Shown piece by piece: positions 28,901-40,000 of a DNA stretch of 64,000 nucleotides. Source of the stretch: Petrosia ficiformis (taxonomy: Eukaryota > Porifera > Demospongiae > Haplosclerida > Petrosiidae); the NCBI GenBank assembly GCA_947044365.1, contig OX345641.1, positions 1,533,960 to 1,597,959 of the forward strand, written 5' to 3'. The translations under genes were made by a program, and so were the position numbers. Within the stretch, counting starts at the first letter, position 1, and every line of letters begins with the position of its first letter. The notes below the pieces were generated by a model, which searched no databases, was not told the origin of the DNA, and was given only the letters and a program-made list of their open reading frames with translations.

Positions 28901-31900
28901 ATTGAAATATTTTGAGTAATCCTGCCATTGGTTTTAAGATCACCTATAACAACATAAGATTTTTTAGTAAAGCATTTATGATTAACTGGTTAACTATAGA
29001 GCTAAATAAATGTTAATGGATGCTGCACAGCAAAGTTTGTTCGATAGCATTTTGAGTAATCCTCTCAAAGACAAGACTACCATTGACTAGTTTTTAGTTG
29101 TAGAAGATCACCTATAATGAGCATATTTCTACAACCAAACCAGTCATTACCAGAAAAAACTTTGCATATTATTTCCTATTATTAATTTGTTTTCTCCAAC
29201 AGTTTGTGATCTCTCTTGTGAACCTGGTCATGTCCCAGATCCCAGTTGTTCAATATGTGTTCTCATTAACATATGTGAAGCTGAGACACCTTGTGAGAAT
29301 AATGGAGTATGTATATTAGGATCTCAACCTGATGAATATACATGTGACTGTAATAACACTGGATATACAGGAACAAACTGTACTAGTATGTGACGAATAT
29401 GGTATATATGCATTGTTGCTCTTATGTTTCTCAATTTAACAGTTTGTGACCTCTCTTGTGAACCTGGTCATGTCCCAGATCCCAGTTGTTCAATATGTGT
29501 TCTCATTAACATATGTGAAGCTGAGACTCCTTGTGAGAATAATGGAGTATGTATACTAGGATCTCAACCTGATGAATATACATGTGACTGTGCTAACACT
29601 GGATATACAGGAACAAACTGTACTGGTATGTGACGAATATGGCATTTATGCATTGTTGCTCTTATGTTTCTCAATTTAATAGTTTGTGATCTCTCTTGTG
29701 AACCTGGTTATGCCCCAGATCCCAGCTGTTCAATATGTGTTCTCATTAACATATGTGAAGCTGAGACACCTTGTGAGAATAATGGAGTATGTATATTAGG
29801 ATCTCAACCTGATGAATATACATGTGACTGTAATAACACTGGATATACAGGAACAAACTGTACTAGTATGTGACAAATATGGTATATATGCATTGTTGCT
29901 CTTATGTTTCTCAATTTAACAGTTTGTGACCTCTCTTGTGAACCTGGTCATGTCCCAGATCCCAGTTGTTCAATATGTGTTCTCATTAACATATGTGAAG
30001 CTGAGACTCCTTGTGAGAATAATGGAGTATGTATACTAGGATCTCAACCTGATGAATATACATGTGACTGTACTAACACTGGATATACAGGAACAAATTG
30101 TACTGGTATGTGACGAATATGGCATTTATGCATTGTTGCTCTTATGTTTCTCAATTTAATAGTTTGTGATCTCTCATGTGAACCTGGTTATGCCCCAGAT
30201 CCCAGCTGTTCAATATGTGTTCTCATTAACATATGTGAAGCTGAGACACCTTGTGAGAATAATGGAGTATGTATATTAGGATCTCAACCTGATGAATATA
30301 CATGTGACTGTACTAACACTGGATATACAGGAACAAACTGTACTGGTATGTGATGAATATGGTATATATGCATTGTTGCTCTTATTTTTCTCAATTTAAC
30401 AGTTTGCGATCTCTCTTGTGAACCTGGTTATGCCCCAGATCCCAGCTGTTCAATATGTGTTGTCATCAACATATGTGAAGCTGAGACACCTTGTGAGAAT
30501 AATGGAGTATGTATATCAGGATCTCAACCTGATGAATATACATGTAACTGTACTAACACTGGATTTACAGGAACAAACTGTACTGGTATGTGAAAACCAT
30601 GTATTGATAAGTATAACTATGGTATAGCAGTTGTCTATAGTACATAACTAGTGCTTTGAAGTACTAGCAGCCAATATGAGTATATATGTACAGTAACTCT
30701 GATATTCACAAGACAATCTATGTTAATTGTTAAGTAATTAATATTTTCTTTCGGTTGTTGTATGCTTGAATGCATAGTTATGTATATAATTCCACAGTAA
30801 CTCAGTTAATATGCCAGATTGAAGATGCCATGGTGATAACACCATTTCCACAAACATCAATTCCTTCACCATCATACAATTATCATGGTAGCTGTGAACA
30901 TGTGCTTACCAGACAATGTGGTTTACAAAGTATTTTCACTATCAATGTTGATCATAATCCTGATAATCTTGAACTGTCTCGAGTTGGTATCAGATTGAAT
31001 CAAAGCTTTATAATTATTACGGAAAACTTGACATATAATGTTATGAATCTTGGTGATCCGATATTTCGCAGTGACCAGAGTGTTATGTATGGAGATGATG
31101 TGTTGATTGAACTTGATATGAGTGTCACTAGTCAATCACTGATCATTTATTTGATTGGTTTGGGAATCAGTCTAGAACTGACTAGAGACTTAGTAAACTC
31201 AAGTAATACGCTAACACTCGATGCTACCAGTTATAACAGGGCATTTGGAGAGATATGTGGTTTATGTGGAACACTTGAAGGCAATCTTCTGTACAGTGAT
31301 GGTAAAACAATACTTCTTTCAAGAAATATGGTGAATGTTGAAGATTTTGCACTAAGTTGGCGTGTCACTCCAGAAAATCAGATAGTTAGAGAAGGCAGGA
31401 GAGAGTGTGGTAAGAACAATAACTTCTTAATAATTATATTATATATTATAGAGAATGGACAAAGAGAGGGGGAAAAAAGGATATCAATGCGATAGATTTT
31501 AAGTTGGTAGCTTATGAGAGATAGATATATTGATGGATTGATGGATGGATGGATGGATGGATGGATGATGGAGACAAATACAAATTTCACACGATGGGTG
31601 AGCAGATGATACATGATTGATACATGTACAGATATGCAATTTATTTAATTATGAACTCATATAATTTGCAATTACTAAGGTATAGCTGAGTAATAATGAG
31701 TTTATAATTATTACTAATTTTCTTACAGGAGCTCTGGGTAATGATACAGTAGTTGGTGATCCATTGTTTACTGTACCTCTTTATCTGCCAAATAACAGAC
31801 TAAAGCAAGTTTCGTTATGTTACGAAATCCATGGAGCCGTCAATAAAGTTTTCAATCTTGTATCTGATCGCTGTGTCTTAGTGAATGCTATGTATATATC

Positions 31901-32711
31901 CATGAACAATCCTGATTTGGGTAATGTCATATCAACCATTGGTGTCAAGGCTGTTGATAATAAAGGACGTTGTATTGATATTGTAGTTAGCCTTTCTGAG
32001 CAGTGCATTCCATTGGTCGACTCACAGCCATTGATGTATTATAACAAGTATGGTATCTCTGTTGTAAAACATAACAGTCAACGTAAAGTCAGTTTGTCCG
32101 TCCCAAACTGCGAGAATGAGCAGCTCGTTATGTGGATATTGTGCAAAACAATAGCTGGACAGGAAATGATAGATTTTGAGATTAGTAGAGGTCTTAATTT
32201 ACGACCTACATCACATGGTCTGATTGGTAAGTCTATAATTTATATATGTTATACACCTAATTATATATACCAACAGCTGTGGAGGAGCTTTATGTCAATA
32301 TAATCTATATAATCATGAAGAAACAAGCTGGGTTTTATAATTATTAATTATAAATATATTTCTTTAGGACAATTTTGGAATATTCCAGTAAATGTTACTT
32401 CATATCATACTGAACTTCCTGAAATTGTAAGAGACTACTACAATCCTGAAAATCTGTTTCTTGTGACGGTTGACAATTCAATTTCCACGAGAGACCCAAG
32501 ACAATTTATCGGAGAACTATTGAGCAGGAGTTGGGACAGTAGCCCAATATCTTGTTTATATGTTGGAAATTCTCAGGGGGGCCGGTTAAGGGATATTCCT
32601 GGACCCAGAGATTCAGTAATAGAAGGCATCTATACTGACTACTGTGTGTCTGATGGTTTGTTGGGGATTGATTTTATGTACTCTCAATTTGATACTGATA
32701 TGTGCTATTAA
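19971..32711 (+). CDS. Secreted EGF, IgGFc-binding-type and VWD domain protein (secreted-2)
   Basis: Exons: 19971-20427, 20487-20633, EGF 20708-20890, IgGFc-type 23129-24568, EGF 24971-25153, IgGFc-type 27441-28880, six EGF exons (29203-29385, 29443-29625, 29683-29865, 29923-30105, 30163-30345, 30403-30585), VWD 30798-31409, C-terminal 31729-32226 and 32368-32711. The total is 6402 nt, or 2133 aa. Each 1440-nt exon resembles the N-terminal domain of IgGFc-binding protein (motifs RDNSSITIIPTG, LSGHAGTQVPF, PPTIVWGKRF) and ends in an EGF-like segment (CEVDNGGCEQNC). It has a signal peptide and no membrane helix, so it is probably secreted or matrix-associated, mucin-like in architecture. It is a paralogue of secreted-1 with two inserted modules. 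Its role is not known. Confidence 0.87.
22520..22640 (-). mobile_element. Probable tRNA-derived SINE copy, minus strand
   Basis: On the minus strand GTGGCTCAGATGTTGCAGGA (A-box-like) is followed by GGTTTCAATCC (B-box-like) and a CCTGACCTT tail. This is the best-preserved A box of the family. It faces the plus-strand copy at 22735-22860 and is missing from the duplicate intron (break near 26945). Confidence 0.6.
22735..22860 (+). mobile_element. Probable tRNA-derived SINE copy
   Basis: GTGATGCAAGTGATAAGAGTGC (A-box-like) and GGTTAAATCTC (B-box-like) are about 40 bases apart, followed by the family tail. It is repeated at 27045-27190 through the gene-internal duplication. Confidence 0.55.
25848..26221. 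mobile_element. MITE with roughly 50-bp terminal inverted repeats
   Basis: The left end (CCCAGACTGTCAC...GGTAAATTGGGCCA) is matched in reverse at the right end (TGGCCCAAGTTACC...CTAGGG). There is no open reading frame. It is present in only one copy of the duplicated intron. Confidence 0.6.
27045..27190 (+). mobile_element. Probable tRNA-derived SINE copy
   Basis: It is nearly identical to 22735-22860 and arose with the intron duplication. Confidence 0.55.
29203..30585 (+). repeat. Six-copy EGF exon array with 240-bp period
   Basis: Exons start at 29203, 29443, 29683, 29923, 30163 and 30403, exactly 240 bp apart: 183-bp exon plus 57-bp intron. Every exon is phase 1-1, so copy number can change without loss of frame. 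Odd and even copies resemble each other (CEPGHVPD versus CEPGYAPD), indicating a 480-bp higher-order step. Confidence 0.92.
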
Positions 32712-32974
32712 TTTAATCAATTACTTTCCTTTGTTTTGTTTTACAATGTTTAATGTTGCAAGCAATTTTGTAAGCATGGAAAATGACCGACCACCTGGAC
32801 AACTTGTGCAAAATGTGGTTAGTATCATCAAACCTTACCTATTTAATCAACGAGTATTACCCTTATTAGTTTCTGTAGTAATAACTTATTGTTTTTTTGG
32901 TATTACCTAATTTTATAAAAAAATTAATTCTTAAAAGAAATTATTCGTGGGAATGGTAACTGTAACTTGAAATT

Positions 32975-34425
32975 TGATATAGTGTTAGTATTATTAGAAG
33001 AATAGATCAGTTAGTGCTGTTACTGTTATTAGAACTAGAGCTTATACTGTTACTATTATTAGAATAATAGATCAGCTTGTGCTGTTACTGTTATTAGAAC
33101 TAGAGTTCATAATGTTACTATTATTAGAAGAATAGATCAGCTTGTGCTGTTACTGTTATTAGAACTAGAGTTTATACCGTTACTATTATTAGAAGAATAG
33201 ATCAGTTTGTGCTGTTACTGTTATTAGAACTAGAGTTTAAACTGTTACTATTATTAGAATAATAGATCAGTTTGTGCTGTTACTGTTATTAGAACTAGAG
33301 TTTAAACTGTTACTATTATTAGAATAATAGATCAGTTTGTGCTGTTCAATTATTAGAACTAAAGTTTATACTGTTACTATTATTAGAATAATAGATCAGT
33401 TTATACTGTTACTATTATTAGAACTAGAGTTAGTAGATCAGTTTGTGCTGTTACTGTTATTAGAACTAGAGTTTATACTGTTACTATTATTAGAACAGTA
33501 GATCAGTTTGTGCTGTTACTGTTATTAGAACTAAAGTTTATACTGTTACTATTATTAGAATAATAGATCAGTTTATACTGTTACTGTTATTAGAACTAGA
33601 GTTTATACCGTTACTATTATTAGAAGAATAGATCAGTTTGTGCTGTTACTGTTATTAGAACTAGAGTTTAAACTGTTACTATTATTAGAATAATAGATCA
33701 GTTTGTGCTGTTACTGTTATTAGAACTAAAGTTTATACTGTTACTATTATTAGAATAATAGATCAGTTTATACTGTTACTGTTATTAGAACTAGAGTTTA
33801 TACCGTTACTATTATTAGAAGAATAGATCAGTTTGTGCTGTTACTGTTATTAGAACTAGAGTTTAAACTGTTACTATTATTAGAATAATAGATCAGTTTG
33901 TGCTGTTACTGTTATTAGAACTAAAGTTTATACTGTTACTATTATTAGAATAATAGATCAGTTTATACTGTTACTATTATTAGAATAATAGATCAGTTTA
34001 TACTGTTACTGTTATTAGAATAATAGATCAGTTTGTGCTGTTACTATTATTAGAACTAGAGTTAGTAGATCAGTTTGTGCTGTTACTGTTATTAGAACTA
34101 GAGTTTATATATACTGTTACTATTAGTAGATCAGTTTGTACTGTTACTATTATTAGAATTAGCGTTTATATATACTGTTACTATTATTAGAACAGTAGAT
34201 CAGTTATTAGAACTAGAATTTGTATATACTGTTACTATTATTAGAACAGTAGATCAGTTACTAGAACTAGAATTTGTATATACTGTTACTATTATTAGAA
34301 CAGTAGATCAGTTATTAGAACTAGAATTTGTATATACTGTTACTATTATTAGAACTGTAGATCGGTTATTAGAACTAGAGTTTATATAATTATACTGTTA
34401 CTATTATTAGAACAGTAGATCATTT
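32975..34425. repeat. Large minisatellite (TTACTATTATTAGAA family)
   Basis: About 1.45 kb of units built from GTTACTATTATTAGAATAA, TAGATCAGTTTGTGCT and GTTACTGTTATTAGAACTAG, arranged in higher-order blocks of roughly 60 bp and multiples. It is homologous to the shorter array after secreted-1 (19128-19757). Confidence 0.9.
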
Positions 34426-34541
34426 CAAAGTAAAATTATGAACATTTTTCTGAGGACAAGGTGAATGTGAATTACTTTTAGCAGTAATGATCATAATAAT
34501 TATTGTACCTACTATTATGAATGTATGTACCTAAAGTAATA

Positions 34542-34622
34542 TAAGTTTATGTTGAGTTAGCGCTAACCAAATTAAATGATATTATCATTTAGTTTGGTGC
34601 CAACTCAACGTGAACGTACTTG
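34542..34622. other. Imperfect hairpin of about 80 nt
   Basis: The arm GTTGAGTTAGCGCTAACCAA and the later segment TTTGGTGCCAACTCAAC pair with small bulges around a short ATGATATTATCAT loop. The outer AAGT...ACTT flanks extend the stem. It could be a small foldback element or a structured RNA. Confidence 0.4.
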
Positions 34623-34851
34623 TAGTTTTAATTCCTGCAATATTATAATTATAATAGGCAAAGCAAAGATTTTCATGCAGTGGCACCTTATCAAGCCACC
34701 GACTATCAATTTATTTACAATAAAGTGGAGGGAAATATGTCATAGTATATAATCATTATAAAACTAATGATTTACACTGCACTATATAATACATAACATA
34801 GTTATAATGAGCATAAATACAATTATTATAGCACATAGATTACATGTCTCG

Positions 34852-37011
34852 TTAATTATTGTTATTAGGTACACTATTATTACTAGTTCTAATTGGTGGA
34901 TTAGTAGATGTAGCTTTCAATTTTAGCTCTGTTGATTGAATTATAGGTTTATTGTGGGATTCTGTAGTGCCTTCAGCATCATATTTCCTTTCTTGAGTAG
35001 ACACAGGCTCGTTCTGGCCTTTGGACTCAGTCTCAGTCTGTTTACTAGTTAGTTCCTTAGTTTTGATAGACTCTTTTGTCGTGTTAGATTCAGATCCATT
35101 CCTATTTTCAGTCTCAGTCCCCTGTTTTCTATCTGAATCTGAGTCTATTTCTTTATCCTCGTTCTCATTATTGTGGCAGATTCCCAATCTACTTTTTCTG
35201 CCATTCTCTATCTCAGTAAACACATGATCGTCATTGCTGACAGCACTTGATGATGCAGTAGGAAGACTCAGTGAAACTTCGCTGCTCTGAACACTAAGAG
35301 CTCTCTCGTCCACTGGATTATCATCTCTTTCCAATACAATGTCATCTTCCTTATGATCATTCTTCCCCTCTGCTTTCTTCCTCTCTGTTACTAGCTCCGG
35401 CTTCTGTCTGTCTTCCTTGATCTCCTCTCTCTTCACACTCTGACTTATCTTCTCTAGATCTACTTCTCTCTTCAAACTGTTCTCATTTTTTTGTAATACA
35501 ACTTCAAAATGTTCCTTCTTTTTTTCTTCAGCGTGTTCACTTCCCTCTGTCTGTTCTCTACTATTTTTATCACTGGTATTCACTTCATTGAAAACACATT
35601 CTTGTGCAGATTGCAATATACCTTCGAGATACTTCTTTAACTCTTCATCTCCCAGTGGTAATAAACTATTACTATCCATAAAAGGTATTGTAGCTTCATT
35701 ACTGTCTCTAGTTCTATCGCTCATTTTTTCCTGATTATGATCAGATGAAGTTTCTTTAGCTCTTATTTTCACTTCTTCATCCCAATGTTCAGGTCTATCT
35801 TTCTCTTTAGGTGCCTTCTCATTTTCCTCCATTTCTGTGCATGGTTTGTATTCTTCTTCATCGATTACTTCTGTCTCTTTCTTTGAATCACTTTCCACTA
35901 CAACTTCTTCCTTTTTGTCCTCTCCTAGTTCTATCACTCGAGTTTCACTCTTCCTTACTTCTTTCTCATCTCTTTTCATTTTATCTTCAATATCTTTCGT
36001 AACCTCCTCTCCATTTTGTTTCTCATCTATCATCTCATGCCTTTCTTCTTTTTTTCTTTGTAATTCATTTATAACTTTGTCTACAACTTTAGGATGCTCG
36101 TTCACACTGGTTTGGGGCTCAGAACTGACACCAGTCGGTCTCTCAGTAATCTCCAATTGTTCCTGTAGTTCTAGTTCTTCTTGGTTTTGACACAAGCTTC
36201 GAGAAGATACACTTGTTAAGCTACAAGAGGACAAGGAACTATTCTTATCACTCTCACTACCAGACTCCTCATCTTTTGTCTTGTCAGGATGATGAGTGGG
36301 TGAAGATTTGACAGATAATTGAGAACTTTGGTTCTCAAAGTCAGAATCATAATCATTCTCAGTTTCATCATGAATTTCTCCATCTCTAGTTCCTCTCTCC
36401 TTTTCTATTAATTTCTCTACCTCCTCTTTATCACACTCCTTCTCTTTCTCCTTCTCCTCTTCCTCCTCCTTCTCCTCTTTATCATCCTTCTCCTCCTCCT
36501 CCTCCTCTTTCTTCTTTTCCTTCATTTCATCCTCCTCTTCCTCTTCATTTTCCTCTTCTCCCTCCTCTTTCTCTTCCTCCTCCTCCTTTTCCTCCATCTC
36601 TTCATTCTCTTCTTGTTCAAACTCCTCATTGTCATAATTCTCAATATCATTTTGTGACTCCTCAGTCTATAATGGAACAAATAGAGTAAATAATAAGTAA
36701 GTACAAACTCTACAGTTACAATCAGCTAGTTAAATTAATCCCATTTCATTTTGACTCCAGGAATACGCTGAAGGTTACTACTCACTATAGTTTACTGGAT
36801 TATAGGTTGTTGCTACAGGTGTCAAGGTCACTTTGTAAACATATGTCCACCCCCCACTACAATTTTCAGAGTGTATGTTTCATGGTCTTCAGCTTCAGTA
36901 ACCATTGTTTCACTAACACATTAATTTCAACCAAATGTTATACAAACTTCTCAAATTGTAATAATGGGCCAGAACACTATCTTAAATATAATTATACATG
37001 TTACATGCAAA

Positions 37012-37054
<43 letters not shown>

Positions 37055-40000
37055 ACCTCATTTTCATGTTGGGTTTCTTGATTATTTTCTTGTTTTGTTG
37101 TTGAGACATTTGACGTAACTAATTCTAATAAATCACCTCTTCTTTTACTAACGGATGTAGCAGCTTTACTCTCACATTTATAACACTGTCTACCACCCTC
37201 GATCATAACAAGTCGAAAATGACCAGATCTTCCTCCAATCATGTGACCAGGTTTGTGTTTATATTCACAACATGAACTCAATCTACAGTAGATCATTCCA
37301 TCAACAAAGAGAGAGAGTCCAAAAGGCATGCCATGGTGACGTCTTGAAATGATGACAAATTCATCTATTAAAATTATTGTAGTGGCCAAGAGTGACAGTG
37401 AATGAAAAAAAAATGTAACCATGAATGAGCATGTACATGTATTATAGAATATGTACATGTAAAGTCATGTATGTGCTGTGGAAATGGAGAGACCACTACC
37501 AGGCATTTTGGCCTATCTTACATTGAAATCATGTTTATTATTGATTATTGAAACATAATTATCTTATTAATTGAGATCAACCAAAGCAAGCCCACATTTA
37601 GTGTGAACGATGAGCTAAGGGTCCCTGGTGTGACTTCTCCAGTGCTCAGTTATCTATTTTTAACAAACAGGTTCACCTCCATAATGCTAACTAACAGAAC
37701 TATATACCATAGATGACAATTATAATAATTGAAAGGCAGAGAAGCATAGAGGTCTGACCCACAATACAGTAATACACCCAGGTTAACATGAAAACACTTT
37801 TAAAATGTGTTTCAGAAGATGATAAAAATTAAAGGTATCAAAAATATTTCATATTTGGTAGTAAGGTATATCTAATCCCATGTGGTATGCATGATTTGCA
37901 GTAGTTCATTTTGTGTTAGCCCACTTTGCTTCCGAGCCCTTCATATTATCGTCATTACCTTTAGGTTTTAAGTATCCTTTAAACAGACATAATGTATTTC
38001 CTCCGCAGTGTTGTTGATGGACTTCTATCTGTTGTTGATAAAAACACGATCTCTCTTTGCTTATTCCACCTCCCAAAAAACAGAACTTCATTTTAATATT
38101 TGCATGAACCTACACATACATGTATATGTATAATATAATGTACATTCAATTACATGTACATACATACTTAGTTACATACATGTACCTACATACATGTACC
38201 TATGTGTAAATACTTAAAATGTATATATGTGACTGTATTTACAGAGTTCAACCATTTTGAAGAACATGCCTGTACATGTATACATGTACATGTACATGTA
38301 TACATGTACATATCCTCATATAATAAATTGACCATTTTGAAGAAGCATGCCTGTACATGTATACACACACATACATGTACTATGTACATGTATGTATACA
38401 CTTATACATAATATATAATATTATATTACTTTATACATGTACATTACATACATGTACATTACATATATGTACATTATATACATGTAATTTATAAGTAATT
38501 ACATGAACCTTGTCCTGTTTTGAAGCTTCTCGTACTATAAATCCTCCTGGTGCAGTCTGAAAATAAGAGAATGTATAATGTATACTGTACAATAATTATA
38601 TGATTATACACAAATAAATGAATAATGACTATAAAGCACACAATGTACTAATGTATTGTGACTTTTAGTCACTAAATTTCAGAAATAATTAACTAAAATT
38701 CCGACCGAAGTGAGGCTTTATTTCAGTCAATTGAACTTTTTCGTGGTTGTGGTGGCGGATCTAAACCGGAAGTGCATTTATACATAATACCTCTCCAGTG
38801 AAGTCCTTAATGGCTTACAACTTACATTAATGATGCCTTACATGGATTTCAACAGAATGGTATGTCTAGGACTTCCCTGCACTGCTACTCAAAAATACGC
38901 TAAGTTTTGACTCTTTCTGTTCAAACCAGACCTTCTAATAACTCATGACGTCATGTAAAACACGTCTCCTGGTAATGTGTCATGACATTACATGCACAAA
39001 TGAGGATTGATTACACAAGTGTATCCGTAGTTAGAAATGAAATCTGGAGACTCCTACTTGATATTTTGACCTATCGTACATGCCATATTTACTATATGAG
39101 AACCTTCTTGTAGCCCCTATGTTGACAAATCAGTTTATGTGTCACTACATGTATATGTGTAGTTCCTATAGTTGTTGCATACAATACTAAAATGTACAAG
39201 TTAGTGTTGTTTTAATTAACTATAACTATAACTAAAACCCCTTTTAGTAAGGCAGTGTGACTTTTAGTTAACTAGACTTTAACTAAATTACAGGTCTGGA
39301 GCAATAACTATAACTAACTAAAATGAAAATTGGCCAATAATGGACACTTTTAGTTAATTAACTAAACTAAAACCCTTTTAGTAAGCCTAATATTATTTTA
39401 GTTAATTAATAACTAAACTAAACATTTGATAAGCTAGTCATACTATAATTATAACTAAAAGTGGTCAGTATTATCATACTAAAACAACACTAGTACAAGT
39501 ACACACTTAAGGTTTGCAGTTACAACTAAAGATCATTCATGTTCACTTTGTCCTCAGAAAAATGTTCATAACTTTAGTTTAGAATGACCAACAATCTTTT
39601 TACCTGTACCATTTTCATATAATTATCCTTTCCGTTCTTTTTTGTGTATGTCAAATTTCAATCCATTGCTTCATTACAATATAATCATGTATTAACCTTA
39701 TGACATTAAACTATACATTATATTACATATAAGGTCATTACATCCTAATTTTGAGGACATCATGAATGTGAACAGAATTTAATACATAACTGGATCAGAA
39801 TACTTACATTTGGTCTAACTGTTCGTGTTCTTCTGATCCTCAAATTAGCAGAATTTATAGGACGAGGAACAGATGGAGGTCGTGGATTGATTTCACAAGT
39901 ATACGGATTGACATAGTTAGACGGCATTGATCTTGTTGCTGTCACTTGACTGACCGTGTGACCTAACCTGATCAACTGGTTGGGCGAGAGTCCTAACTGC

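Larger units (their letters stand above)
24971..29202 (+). repeat. Internal gene duplication, copy 2
   Basis: It has the same order as 20708-24970: EGF exon, GTAGGTCAAATAT donor region, long intron with SINE copy, ATATAAAA-flanked acceptor and IgGFc-type exon. It differs by a 370-bp insertion (25848-26221) and by the absence of the minus-strand SINE. Confidence 0.85.
32712..34851. other. Intergenic region between secreted-2 and ERICH3 (tail to tail)
   Basis: It is dominated by the minisatellite at 32975-34425, then a hairpin (34542-34622) and the 3' UTR region of the minus-strand gene, with a minus-strand AATAAA near 34710. No gene was seen. Confidence 0.65.

Noticed and set aside
35021..36190. 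Plus-strand Ser/Leu-rich frames opposite ERICH3
   Set aside because: Shadow of the Glu/Lys-rich minus-strand exon.
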